Assembly: GCA_021154065.1 (NCBI GenBank)
Contig: JAJKJG010000186.1
Span: 1 to 11,435 of the forward strand
DNA from: Methylobacterium sp.
GTDB lineage: Bacteria; Pseudomonadota; Alphaproteobacteria; Rhizobiales; Beijerinckiaceae
DNA length: 11,435 nt
Reading direction: 5' to 3'
The translations under genes were made by a program, and so were the position numbers. Under the pieces are notes generated by a model. The model had not been told where the DNA came from. It saw nothing but the letters and a program-made list of their open reading frames with translations, and searched no databases. Below, piece after piece: positions 1-6,026 of the stretch. Positions within the stretch are counted from its first letter, which is position 1. Each line of letters starts with the position of its first letter.

Positions 1-383
1 ACGAGATCGATGGCGAGATCGTCGATGTGCCGGATGAACTCGCAGTTCGGCGCGTAGGAGTGGTTGAGCAGGCTCGTGTAGCCGAGCGCGATCGCCGAGC
101 GGCCCTCGTGGCGGTAGAGGTCCTCCTCGATGGTGCCGTGCTCCCACATGAAGACGTAGGTGAAGACGACGGTCGCGTCGGCGGCGGCGCGGTCCTGCGG
201 CGGGATGACGAGCACCGGCGAGCGCTCGACGAGCTCGCCCACCCGGATGGCGCGGTCGGCGACGACCCCACGACCGCGCCCCGGGAAATGCGCGATCCGC
301 AGCGGCACGCGCTGCGAGCTGCGGAGCTCGATCGGCTGCGGCGCCGGGCGAAGGCTGGGGGCGTGCTCTAGAAAATCACTCAT
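1..383 (-). CDS. SET-domain-containing protein, C-terminal part outside the window
   Basis: The leftward frame opens at ATG 383 and stays open to the window edge, showing 127 residues. Near residues 36-50 is the start of a SET fold (GRGRGVVADRAIRVGE), matching the usual GrGvfA...i..Ge pattern. At 107-114 is NHSYAPNC, the NHS-x-x-PNC signature that forms the cofactor-binding pseudoknot of SET lysine methyltransferases. The C-terminal part, including any post-SET region, is outside the window. Bacterial stand-alone SET proteins of this size (about 150-200 aa) are common in alphaproteobacteria; most have no known substrate, so protein-lysine methylation is inferred from the family. No strong Shine-Dalgarno precedes the ATG, so the exact start is uncertain. 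The gene is divergent from the YkgJ-like gene at 726. Confidence 0.85.
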   Translation of the reverse strand, partial: MSDFLEHAPSLRPAPQPIELRSSQRVPLRIAHFPGRGRGVVADRAIRVGELVERSPVLVIPPQDRAAADATVVFTYVFMWEHGTIEEDLYRHEGRSAIALGYTSLLNHSYAPNCEFIRHIDDLAIDL

Positions 384-725
384 GTCGAATGCGTCCGGTG
401 CGTCCCGCGCAAGGCCCGCCTCGCCCGTGATGGAGGGGCGCCGCCGGCAACGATCCCAAGGAGAGAAGGCGCAAGAAGAGATTCACCCAATGCGCAACGG
501 CGGGGAAGGTTGCAACGGGCGTCCATTGCCTTGCCGGAACAAAGGATGATGCCTAGGCCTGCTGCATGCCGTCACATGCGGCGCGATGCGCGCCTCGCAA
601 GGCCCGCCGCTTCGCGCGTGGAGAGCGGCATCTGGCGGCTTGAGGGAAGCGCTCCCAGCGATTAAGCGAGTTCCTCTCGGCATCGCCTGTGCGGCGGGAC
701 GACGAAGCGAAAGGCCGGATGCCAC
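384..725. other. Intergenic region without a supported gene
   Basis: This 342-bp gap lies between the divergent SET-domain and YkgJ-like genes and should hold both promoters, but I see no convincing -35/-10 pair. It contains short palindromes: GCCTAGGC at 551-558, and GCATG/CATGC arms at 564-568 and 575-579. A 19-codon ORF at 490-549 has only a distant purine-rich stretch (AAGGAGAGAAGG, near 460-471) upstream and is not called as a gene. No tRNA, riboswitch or clear terminator was recognised. Confidence 0.5.
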
Positions 726-1256
726 ATGGGCGAGATGAACGAGCCCGGGACCGCCCCCGCCGTTCTCGACCCGTTGCTCGAGCCGGCGGCGGCGCCGGTC
801 GCGGCGGCGCCCGCGCTGCCCTCGCCCTTGCCCGAGAGGACGATCACCGACCGGCAGCCGCGAGCGCTCTTCGACTGCGGCAAATGCCCAGCCTTCTGCT
901 GCTCGGTCTACGAGCGCGTCGAGACGAAGCGCCGCGACGTCAACCGGCTGGCGAAGTACTTCGACGTGCCCTACGCCGTCGCCGAGCGGCGCTACACCAA
1001 AATCGTCGACGGCGAGCGCGTCCTGCGGCGCGTGCCCGACAAGGTGCTCGACGAGGCCTGCATGTTCCTCGACCAGGACAGCCGGCGCTGCACGATCTAC
1101 CACGCCCGCCCCGGCACCTGCCGCGAGTACCCGACGACGCGGCGCTGCGCCTATTACGACCTCCTCCGCTTCGAGCGCCGCCAGCAGGACGACGACACCG
1201 TCGTGCCGGTGGTGCGCATCACCTTCCAGAAATGGAAGAAGCCGAACGGGGCTTAA
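726..1256 (+). CDS. YkgJ-family cysteine cluster protein (putative Zn/Fe-chelating)
   Basis: The protein has 176 residues. After a low-complexity Pro/Ala-rich N-terminus (residues 1-40) comes the cysteine cluster: C51-x2-C54-x3-C58-C59, then C112, C122 in the CTIYHARPGTCREYP block (122-136) with C132, and C141. The C-x2-C-x3-CC plus C-x-I/V-Y-x-x-R-P-x-x-C-R layout is the signature of the YkgJ family (zinc- or iron-chelating domain). The molecular role of this family is not established; metal binding is inferred from the conserved cysteines. There is no signal peptide or membrane segment, so it is probably cytoplasmic. Ribosome-binding sequence before ATG 726 is weak, and Met4 (ATG 735) is an alternative start. 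It converges on brnA, with a candidate hairpin between them. Confidence 0.88.
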   Translation: MGEMNEPGTAPAVLDPLLEPAAAPVAAAPALPSPLPERTITDRQPRALFDCGKCPAFCCSVYERVETKRRDVNRLAKYFDVPYAVAERRYTKIVDGERVLRRVPDKVLDEACMFLDQDSRRCTIYHARPGTCREYPTTRRCAYYDLLRFERRQQDDDTVVPVVRITFQKWKKPNGA

Positions 1257-1283
1257 GCTCCGCCGCGCGAGCGATGGGCCGGC

Positions 1284-1317
1284 CGCGACCGTTCGCCTTC
1301 GGCCCGGCGAGGTCGCG
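1284..1317. terminator. Candidate bidirectional hairpin between convergent ykgJ-like gene and brnA
   Basis: The outer arms CGCGACC (1284-1290) and GGTCGCG (1311-1317) pair over 7 bp. After a 2-nt bulge (GT, 1291-1292) the inner arms TCGCC (1293-1297) and GGCGA (1306-1310) add 5 bp around an 8-nt loop. It lies in the 93-bp gap between two stop codons facing each other, where a shared terminator would be expected. There is no T-tract on either side, so it is only a candidate. Confidence 0.4.
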
Positions 1318-1349
1318 CTTGCGGCGCGTCATCCTCCGGAGGAAGGAAT

Positions 1350-1706
1350 CTAACGGCGGCGGGAGGCAGGCTGCGCGGGCTGCATGCGCCGGCTCGAGCG
1401 GCGCAGCACGTCGTTCATGCGCGTCTGCCAGCCGGGCCCCTGCGCCTTGAAGGCTTCAACGATCTCGGGATCGAGGCGCAGCTTGACCTCGACCTTCCGT
1501 TTCTCGGCCTTCGGACGCCCGCGCGGCCGGCTCGCGAGAGCCGCATAAAGCTCGGGCGGCAACACCTCGCGAGCCGGCCGCATCTGAGCGAGCTGCTCAT
1601 CGGTCAGCTCCGGGTTGTCGGGATCGAGGGCGATGCGCCGCTGGACCTCGGCCTCCTCCGCGTCGGTCAGATCGCGCGCCAGCCGCCGCCTAGGGTGGTG
1701 TGGCAT
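1350..1706 (-). CDS. brnA: BrnA-family antitoxin of type II toxin-antitoxin system
   Basis: The protein has 118 residues. An acidic helical N-terminal half (LTDAEEAEVQRRIALDPDNPELTDEQ, described as residues 13-38) and a middle region lead to the basic segment RGRPKAEKRK. The C-terminal part then has VEVKLRLDPEIVEAFKAQG followed by WQTRMNDVLRR (72-103). That is the BrnA pattern: a toxin-masking part plus a ribbon-helix-helix DNA-binding domain. In studied BrnTA pairs the antitoxin neutralises BrnT and the complex represses its own promoter. GAGGAAA at 1714-1720, seven bases before ATG 1706, is a strong ribosome-binding site and fixes the start. The gene overlaps the end of brnT by 17 bp, fitting translational coupling and toxin-first order. 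The Arg-rich tail (PASRRR) and a length above my expectation for BrnA (roughly 80-100 aa) are slightly unusual. Confidence 0.87.
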   Translation of the reverse strand: MPHHPRRRLARDLTDAEEAEVQRRIALDPDNPELTDEQLAQMRPAREVLPPELYAALASRPRGRPKAEKRKVEVKLRLDPEIVEAFKAQGPGWQTRMNDVLRRSSRRMQPAQPASRRR

Positions 1707-1968
1707 TATGGCGTTTCCTCTCTTTCCGGCTGGCGATCCGAACGCTGATCAGCGAGACCGCTTCGGTGCCGAGCGGCGCGAAGACGACGCTTACGAGATC
1801 GTCACCGAGAAAGCCGGTCGCCACCCATCGCCTACGACCGTCCCGCCCGGGATGGCCTGGCGAAATCGTCGCTTCGGTGAAATCGAATGAGCGCTCGACG
1901 TCCGCGAAATCGAAGCCATGAACTTCGAGATTACGAAGTCGCTTGGGCTCGTCCCAACCGATGACCAC
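1690..1968 (-). CDS. brnT: BrnT-family ribonuclease toxin of type II toxin-antitoxin system
   Basis: The protein has 92 residues, normal for BrnT. The N-terminus has the family pattern WDEPKRLRNLEVHGFDFADVE (starting at residue 5), matching W-D-x-x-K-x-x-x-N-x-x-x-H-G-x-x-F. The C-terminus has LISVRIASRKERKRH (73-87), the basic region in which BrnT proteins carry their catalytic and RNA-binding Arg/Lys/His residues. BrnT has a RelE-like fold and blocks translation by cleaving RNA. The start is GTG 1968: the codon directly upstream in frame is TAA, so the frame cannot be extended, and no in-frame ATG lies nearby. No Shine-Dalgarno precedes it, which suggests leaderless translation from the promoter in the 40-bp gap, or readthrough from SIR2. 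Base composition here looks lower in GC than the flanks, as expected for acquired TA genes. Confidence 0.87.
   Translation of the reverse strand: MVIGWDEPKRLRNLEVHGFDFADVERSFDFTEATISPGHPGRDGRRRWVATGFLGDDLVSVVFAPLGTEAVSLISVRIASRKERKRHNATPP
1714..1720 (-). promoter_or_regulatory. Ribosome-binding site of brnA inside the end of brnT
   Basis: Read on the minus strand this is GAGGAAA, seven bases before the brnA ATG. It lies within brnT codons, so antitoxin translation is initiated from inside the toxin message. The toxin GTG has no comparable site, an asymmetry that would favour antitoxin synthesis. Confidence 0.65.
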
Positions 1969-1970
1969 TT

Positions 1971-2003
1971 ATTTTATGTGCACCCGATAAATCGGCGCGT
2001 CAA
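1971..2003 (-). promoter_or_regulatory. Putative autoregulated brnTA promoter with operator-like palindrome
   Basis: Read leftward, TTGACG (2003-1998) is a good -35 box. An A/T-rich CATAAAAT tract (1978-1971) offers a -10: CATAAA with a 19-bp spacer, or ACATAA with 18 bp. Between them lies the inverted repeat CCGAT-aa-ATCGG (1984-1995), where repressor binding would block polymerase. BrnT-BrnA complexes are known to repress their own promoters, so this is a plausible operator. A start site about 7 bases past the -10 would fall at or next to the brnT GTG. The -10 match and spacer are imperfect. Confidence 0.5.
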
Positions 2004-2008
2004 GGGCC

Positions 2009-2824
2009 TTAACCGTCCTCCTCCACCTCCGCGGCGAGCTTCTCCAGGAATGTCTCCAGCGCCTCTTCCGGCTTGCAGTCGGGCTCGGTCAGGACGCGGA
2101 TGCCCCATTGCTCGAGCACCGCCTCGTCGACGGCGTTCGGGCGCAGCATGAAGACGTAGGATTGCGGCCGGTCCTTCCCGTAGCCCGAGGCCTGCCAGGT
2201 CCGCCACAGCCGGTGCAGCAGGAAGCGGATGTTGAGGTCGGACATGCTGTAGCCGATAAACAGGATCGGGCGGGCGAGCGCATCGGCGCGGAACTTGATG
2301 TCGAGCGGCGACTCGAAGGAGAGGCGCTCGAGGTAGTCGGTCTCGGCGATCACGATCGAGGGATCGTCGTCGAAATCGCCGTGCAGCTTGACGATCTGGG
2401 TGACGCCGTCGCGCGCCTGCGCCACGTCCTTGGCGGTCACGATCTTGACGAAGTCCTTGCCGTGGAGCGCAAGGGCGGTCTCGAGGTTGCGGTCGAAGTT
2501 CGTCGTGTAGATGAGCGGGAAATCGAGCTCGGCAATGAGCGCGTGCACGCGCGATGTCTTCAGCGTCTCCTCCGGGATGCTCCAGTTGCGATCCATCCAG
2601 CTCCGCAGCGGGCCGATGCTGCCCTTGGTCAGGCGGTAGTACTCGGCGAGCGTGAAGTAGTTGGTGTCGGGCTCGGCCGAGACCTTCGGGTCGAGGCCGA
2701 GCTCCCGGGCCATCTGCTCGATCAGCGTCGACCAGGAGGGCAGGCCGACGGTCATCGAGACGCCGGCGCCGGCGAAGAGGATCGCCCGGCGCTCGCGGAT
2801 CGCGGCTATGAGGTCGTCACGCAT
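2009..2824 (-). CDS. SIR2-family protein, probable NAD+-consuming defence-type enzyme
   Basis: The protein has 271 residues and consists almost only of a SIR2-like Rossmann domain. In order are FAGAGVSMTVGLPSW (17-31; NAD-binding GAGxS), IYTTNFDRNLE (105-115; N109), IVKLHGD (144-150; H148) and FIGYSMSDLNIRFLLHRLW (189-207). The Asn and His match the catalytic pair of SIR2 NADases such as those of Thoeris ThsA and DSR systems. There is no Cys4 zinc module as in canonical deacetylase sirtuins, which argues for NAD+ hydrolysis rather than protein deacylation. No partner domain (SLOG, HerA, Argonaute) is fused, so activation would need another factor. The brnTA pair follows 40 bp downstream on the same strand, and a NUDIX gene is divergent. 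Start ATG 2824 has only a weak ribosome-binding site. NADase activity is inferred from the family. Confidence 0.85.
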   Translation of the reverse strand: MRDDLIAAIRERRAILFAGAGVSMTVGLPSWSTLIEQMARELGLDPKVSAEPDTNYFTLAEYYRLTKGSIGPLRSWMDRNWSIPEETLKTSRVHALIAELDFPLIYTTNFDRNLETALALHGKDFVKIVTAKDVAQARDGVTQIVKLHGDFDDDPSIVIAETDYLERLSFESPLDIKFRADALARPILFIGYSMSDLNIRFLLHRLWRTWQASGYGKDRPQSYVFMLRPNAVDEAVLEQWGIRVLTEPDCKPEEALETFLEKLAAEVEEDG

Positions 2825-2945
2825 CGAAAGGCCCGAGCTGTTGCCGAACGGTAACGCTTCGGCGCGCCGCGTCGGTTCCGCCGCTCGGCGGCGGGTCGGG
2901 ATGCGGGATTATGAGATAACGCTGCCGGATTGGAGGGAAGAACGG
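2825..2945. promoter_or_regulatory. Divergent promoter region between SIR2 and NUDIX genes
   Basis: This gap of about 120 bp separates the outward-facing SIR2 and NUDIX genes. It has a GC-rich inverted repeat around 2878-2895 (CGCCG-CT-CGGCG core). Close to the NUDIX start is an A/T-rich stretch, GGGATTATGAGATAACG (2905-2921), that looks more like a promoter -10 region than coding DNA. I could not fix a -35 partner with confidence. If the NUDIX gene instead starts at ATG 2901, the gap is 76 bp. Confidence 0.35.
2932..2937 (+). promoter_or_regulatory. Ribosome-binding site deciding the NUDIX start
   Basis: GGAGGG ends eight bases before GTG 2946, the best Shine-Dalgarno in this area. It favours GTG 2946 over ATG 2901, which lacks a comparable site. 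Confidence 0.6.
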
Positions 2946-3512
2946 GTGAAGAAGCATCGCATCACGGCCGTCGAGACGCTGTACGAGGGCTGGGGGAAGT
3001 TCCTGAAGCTCTCGGTCGAGCTCCCCGACGGGCATCCGGTGACGCGCGAGGTCGAGGACCACGGCGCCGCGGTCGCGGTCCTGCCCTACGACCCCGAGCG
3101 CCGCACCGCCATCCTGGTGCGCCAGTTCCGCGCCCCGGTGTTCCATGTGGCGGGCGCGGACGCGCTCCTCGAGGCGCCGGCCGGCGGCCTCGACGAGGAC
3201 GATCCCGAGGCCTGCGCCCGACGCGAGGCCGAGGAGGAGGTCGGGCTCGTGCTGCGCGATCTCGAGCCGGTCGCGGCGGCCTGGACCATGCCCGGGGTCT
3301 CGACCGAGCGGCTGCACCTGTTCCTCGCGCCCTTCCGGGCGGCCGACCGGGTCGGCGAAGGCGGCGGCCTCGCCGAGGAGCACGAGAACATCGTCGTTGT
3401 CGAGACGGCGCTCGCCGATCTCGCCGGCATGGCCGATCGCGGCGAGATCGAGGATCTGAAGACGCTGGCGCTGGTGCAGTCGCTGCGCCTGCGCCATCCG
3501 GCGCTGTTCTGA
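2946..3512 (+). CDS. NUDIX hydrolase, NudK / ADP-ribose pyrophosphatase-like
   Basis: From GTG 2946 the protein has 188 residues, typical of NudF/NudK-type NUDIX enzymes that split nucleotide diphosphate sugars such as GDP-mannose or ADP-ribose. An N-terminal strand region (LYEGWGKFLKLSVELPDG, 12-29) precedes VRQFRAPVF (58-66), then the NUDIX box at 79-101 with REAEEEVGL (93-101), whose glutamates bind Mg2+. The box has Ala for the first Gly and Asp for the first Glu; as I recall, E. coli NudK deviates the same way. The later GEGGGLAEEHENI motif also resembles NudK. ATG 2901 is an alternative start adding 15 residues, but GGAGGG at 2932-2937 favours GTG. It forms a unit with the epimerase-like gene 19 bp downstream. 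Substrate cannot be fixed from sequence. Confidence 0.87.
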   Translation: MKKHRITAVETLYEGWGKFLKLSVELPDGHPVTREVEDHGAAVAVLPYDPERRTAILVRQFRAPVFHVAGADALLEAPAGGLDEDDPEACARREAEEEVGLVLRDLEPVAAAWTMPGVSTERLHLFLAPFRAADRVGEGGGLAEEHENIVVVETALADLAGMADRGEIEDLKTLALVQSLRLRHPALF

Positions 3513-3531
3513 GGCGCTAACGTCCGGCGCC

Positions 3532-4413
3532 ATGCCGCATTCTTCCGAAACCGTGGCGCTTGCAGCGGATGGCGCCTCCGCGACGATCGCGCTTTGCGGC
3601 GCCGAGCTGCTCTCCTGGCGCGTCGCGGGGCGCGAGCTGATCTGGCACGGCGATCCCGCCCATTGGCCGCAGCGCGCGCCGATCCTGTTTCCGGTCGTCG
3701 GCGCCTCCGCCGGCGGCGCCGTCAGGGTCGAGGGCCGGTCCTATCCGATGCCGCGCCACGGCTTCGCGCGCGACCTGCCGTTCGGGCTCGTCGAGCGCCG
3801 GCCGGACCGGGCGCGGCTTCGCCTTGGCGCGACCAACGACACGCTGCGGTATTATCCCTTCCGCTTCGAGCTCGAGGTCGAAGCCGTGCTCGCCGCCGAT
3901 CGCCTTTCCCTGCGCTTCACGGTGACGAACGCCGACGACCGGCCGATGCCCTACGGGCTCGGCTTCCACCCGGGTTTCCCCTGGCCCTTCGACGGCGGCT
4001 CGCCCGAACGCTATCGGCTCGTCTTCGAGCGGCCCGAGGATGCGGCGGTTCCTGACATCACCGCCGAGGGGCTGCTGCGCCCCGGCCTCAGGCGGGCGCC
4101 CTTCGCCGGGCGCGTCTTGCCCCTGAATCCTGAGATGTTCGAACCCGGAGCGCTGGTCTTGCAGGACATCTCGAGCCGCTCCGTCCGCTTCCAGGCTCCG
4201 GGCGGCTCCGCGATCGTCGTCGAGCCGGACGGCTTCCGACACCTCGCGCTGTGGACGAAGCCGGGCGCGCCATTTCTCTGCATCGAACCCTGGACCGGCG
4301 AGCCGGACACCGACGGCTTTTCCGGCGAGCTTTGCGAGCGAGCCTCGATCCGCATGCTCACAGCCGGGACCACGGCAGAGCATGTGGTGACAATGCGCTT
4401 CGCTGAACGTTAG
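3532..4413 (+). CDS. Aldose 1-epimerase family protein (GalM-like)
   Basis: The protein has 293 residues, the size of the shorter LacX-like branch of the galactose-mutarotase fold. WPQRAPILFPVVG (45-57) is the conserved early strand. PRHGFARDLPF (74-84) carries H76, GFHPGFPWPF (144-153) carries H146, and LCIEPWTGEPD (249-259) carries E252. These match the two active-site histidines and the catalytic glutamate that interconvert alpha and beta anomers of hexoses or sugar phosphates. There is no signal peptide, so it is cytoplasmic. The ATG lies 19 bp after the NUDIX stop, so the two are probably co-transcribed; a sugar-nucleotide hydrolase beside a mutarotase suggests carbohydrate housekeeping. 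Substrate is unknown. The stop codon lies inside a TTAGCT/AGCTAA inverted repeat (4410-4426). Confidence 0.88.
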   Translation: MPHSSETVALAADGASATIALCGAELLSWRVAGRELIWHGDPAHWPQRAPILFPVVGASAGGAVRVEGRSYPMPRHGFARDLPFGLVERRPDRARLRLGATNDTLRYYPFRFELEVEAVLAADRLSLRFTVTNADDRPMPYGLGFHPGFPWPFDGGSPERYRLVFERPEDAAVPDITAEGLLRPGLRRAPFAGRVLPLNPEMFEPGALVLQDISSRSVRFQAPGGSAIVVEPDGFRHLALWTKPGAPFLCIEPWTGEPDTDGFSGELCERASIRMLTAGTTAEHVVTMRFAER

Positions 4414-4426
4414 CTCGCGAAGCTAA
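4410..4426. terminator. Hairpin overlapping the epimerase stop codon
   Basis: TTAGCT (4410-4415) and AGCTAA (4421-4426) form a perfect 6-bp stem around loop CGCGA. The TAG stop lies in the left arm. There is no following T-run and the stem is A/T-containing, so termination activity is uncertain. It is followed by the larger repeat at 4456-4615. Confidence 0.3.
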
Positions 4427-4455
4427 GCACGTTGCTGATGCCTGGCCCACCACAA

Positions 4456-4615
4456 CCCTCCTCATGCTGAGGTGCTCGGCCCCCCGGGTCTGGCCTTCGG
4501 CCAGCCCGAGGACAGGCTCCGGCCGAGCCTCGAAGCACGCACCCGGCGGTGAGGCGCTGCGTCGACAGGGTTGCGTCCTTCGAGGCTCGCTCCGCTCGCA
4601 CCTCAGGATGAGGGG
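4456..4615. repeat. Nested inverted-repeat intergenic element (REP/BIME-like, about 160 bp)
   Basis: Outer arms: CCTCATGCTGAGGTGC (4460-4475) against GCACCTCAGGATGAGG (4598-4613), 15 of 16 pairing. Inner arms: CGAGCCTCGAAGCACGC (4524-4540) against GCGTCCTTCGAGGCTCG (4573-4589), 16 of 17 pairing. A separate short hairpin, CTGGCC-TTC-GGCCAG, sits at 4490-4504. The element fills the gap between two convergent genes. Similar palindromic elements with CCTCATcCTGAGG ends are familiar between genes in Bradyrhizobium and Methylobacterium-like genomes; I infer it is one copy of a dispersed non-autonomous family. It carries no ORF of its own. Confidence 0.75.
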
Positions 4616-4646
4616 CTTGGGGGAGCCATCTTTAGCCACTCGATGG

Positions 4647-5810
4647 TCAGGCCGCCGCCGAGCGCTTCTCGACGAGCCGGGCGAGAAGCGCCGCGCCGAG
4701 CGGCAGGATTGCGTCGTCGAAGCAATAGCTCGGGTTGTGCAGGGCCGGCCCCGGCGTGCCGGCGAGCCAGACATAGGCGCCTGGAACCGCCTGCAGCATG
4801 TCGGCGAAATCCTCGCTGCCCATCTTCGGCGCGACCCCGGTCTCGACGTTGTCGCGGCCGAAGAGCTCGACCGCCGTCTCCTCGGCGGCCGCGGTCTGGG
4901 CGTCGTGATTGTGGAGAACGCTGAAGATATCGCGGATGTCGACCTCGATCGTCGCGCCGAAGGCCGCCGCGATCCCGGCCGCAAGCTCGCGGACGCGGGT
5001 TCGGGCAAGCTCGCGCATCGCCCCGTCGAAGGTGCGTATCGTGCCGGCAAGATGCGCCGTGTCGGGGATCACGTTGTAGGCCGAGCCGGTGTGGATCTGC
5101 GTGATCGAGACAACCATCGCCTTCAGCGGATCGGCGTTGCGGCTGACGATCGTCTGCATCGCCTGCCCGAGCGTCATGGCGATGACGGCGGGGTCGCGCG
5201 ACTGGTCCGGGTGCGCCCCGTGCGCGCCCTGGCCCTTGATGCGGATATCGAAGAAATCCGCTGCCGCCATCGCGGCGCCGGCCCGCATCGTGACCTTGCC
5301 GCGCGGCCCGTTCGGCCAATTGTGGAGCCCATAGACCTCGTCGCAGGGGAAGCGCTGGAAGAGCCCGTCGGCGAGCATCGCGCGGGCGCCGCCGAGCCCC
5401 TCCTCGGCCGGCTGGAAGATGAACACCGCGGTGCCGTCGAAGGCCCGCGTCTCGGCGAGGTAGCGCGCCGCGCCGAGCAGCATCGCAGTGTGCCCGTCAT
5501 GGCCGCAGGCGTGCATCTTGCCCGGCGCGGTCGAGGCGTAGGGCAGCCCGGTCGCCTCCTCGATCGGCAGCGCGTCCATGTCGGCGCGAAGCCCGATGCG
5601 GCGATAGTTGCCGCCCTTGCCTTCGAGCACGCCGACGACGCCCGTACGGCCGACGCCGCGATGCACCGCGACGCCCCAGGAAGCGAGCTTTTCGGCAACG
5701 ATCGCGGCGGTGCGCTCCTCCTCGAAGCCGATCTCCGGATGGGTGTGGAAGTCGTGCCGCCAGGCGACGAGGTCGTCGGCAAAGCCGGAGATGCGGTCGA
5801 GGACGGTCAT
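4647..5810 (-). CDS. M20D-family amidohydrolase (hippurate / N-acyl-amino-acid hydrolase type)
   Basis: The protein has 387 residues, the normal size. Early WRHDFHTHPEIGFEE (17-31) is diagnostic of the M20D amidohydrolases (hippuricase, IAA-amino acid hydrolase, YtnL-like). Metal ligands are visible as C102 and H104 in MHACGHDGHTAM (99-110), E137 in QPAEEG (133-138), H163 in GLHNWP (161-166) and H358 in LHNPSYCFDD; E136 is the likely catalytic base. DMDALPIEE is at 77-85, and a dimerisation or lid domain lies about 180-290. It would hydrolyse N-acyl or aryl amides of amino acids in the cytoplasm; the substrate is not deducible. ATG 5810 is chosen because AGGAG (5816-5820) lies five bases upstream; a longer frame to 5933 lacks such support and adds a non-family extension. 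It faces the epimerase gene across the inverted repeat. Confidence 0.92.
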   Translation of the reverse strand: MTVLDRISGFADDLVAWRHDFHTHPEIGFEEERTAAIVAEKLASWGVAVHRGVGRTGVVGVLEGKGGNYRRIGLRADMDALPIEEATGLPYASTAPGKMHACGHDGHTAMLLGAARYLAETRAFDGTAVFIFQPAEEGLGGARAMLADGLFQRFPCDEVYGLHNWPNGPRGKVTMRAGAAMAAADFFDIRIKGQGAHGAHPDQSRDPAVIAMTLGQAMQTIVSRNADPLKAMVVSITQIHTGSAYNVIPDTAHLAGTIRTFDGAMRELARTRVRELAAGIAAAFGATIEVDIRDIFSVLHNHDAQTAAAEETAVELFGRDNVETGVAPKMGSEDFADMLQAVPGAYVWLAGTPGPALHNPSYCFDDAILPLGAALLARLVEKRSAAA

Positions 5811-5813
5811 GGG

Positions 5814-5825
5814 GGCTCCTGAGCC
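5814..5825 (-). promoter_or_regulatory. Ribosome-binding site of the M20 gene inside a short inverted repeat
   Basis: On the minus strand AGGAG (5820-5816) lies five bases before ATG 5810 and fixes the start. The flanking sequence GGCT-CAGG-AGCC can pair over 4 bp, so the ribosome-binding site partly sits in a small potential hairpin. The stem is too short to claim regulation. Confidence 0.45.
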
Positions 5826-6026
5826 GGGGGGATTGCCGAGTGATAGGCCGGCTCGCCCCGCCTCGCCAGCGGCAGCGAGGTTTCCACGGGAGGCGCCGGG
5901 CCTCGGCACCGGAACGACAAATTCTCGCCACATGGCAGCGGTTCATCGAAAGGCCGCCGGTCTGGGGGCGCGCCCTCGCGGCGGTTCTCACTTGCCGGAG
6001 CGGTTTCACGGAGAGCCGATTTTTCA

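Noticed and set aside
490..549. Nineteen-codon ORF in the SET/ykgJ gap
   Set aside because: The purine-rich stretch is about 20 bases from the ATG, too far for a ribosome-binding site, and there is no further coding evidence.
483..1103. Minus-strand 206-codon frame over the ykgJ-like gene
   Set aside because: The plus strand carries the full YkgJ cysteine pattern, and the minus translation shows no domain.
1332..1343. Perfect 12-bp palindrome TCCTCCGGAGGA beside the brnA stop
   Set aside because: It has no loop, so it is a poor hairpin; the stem-loop at 1284-1317 explains the convergent gap better.
4464..5822. Open frame of 452 codons on the plus strand
   Set aside because: It is antisense to the M20 amidohydrolase, has no family motifs, and arises from the G/C-rich third positions of the real gene.
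5811..5933. N-terminal extension of the M20 amidohydrolase
   Set aside because: The extra 41 residues are Pro/Gly/Arg-rich and not family-like, and AGGAG supports ATG 5810.
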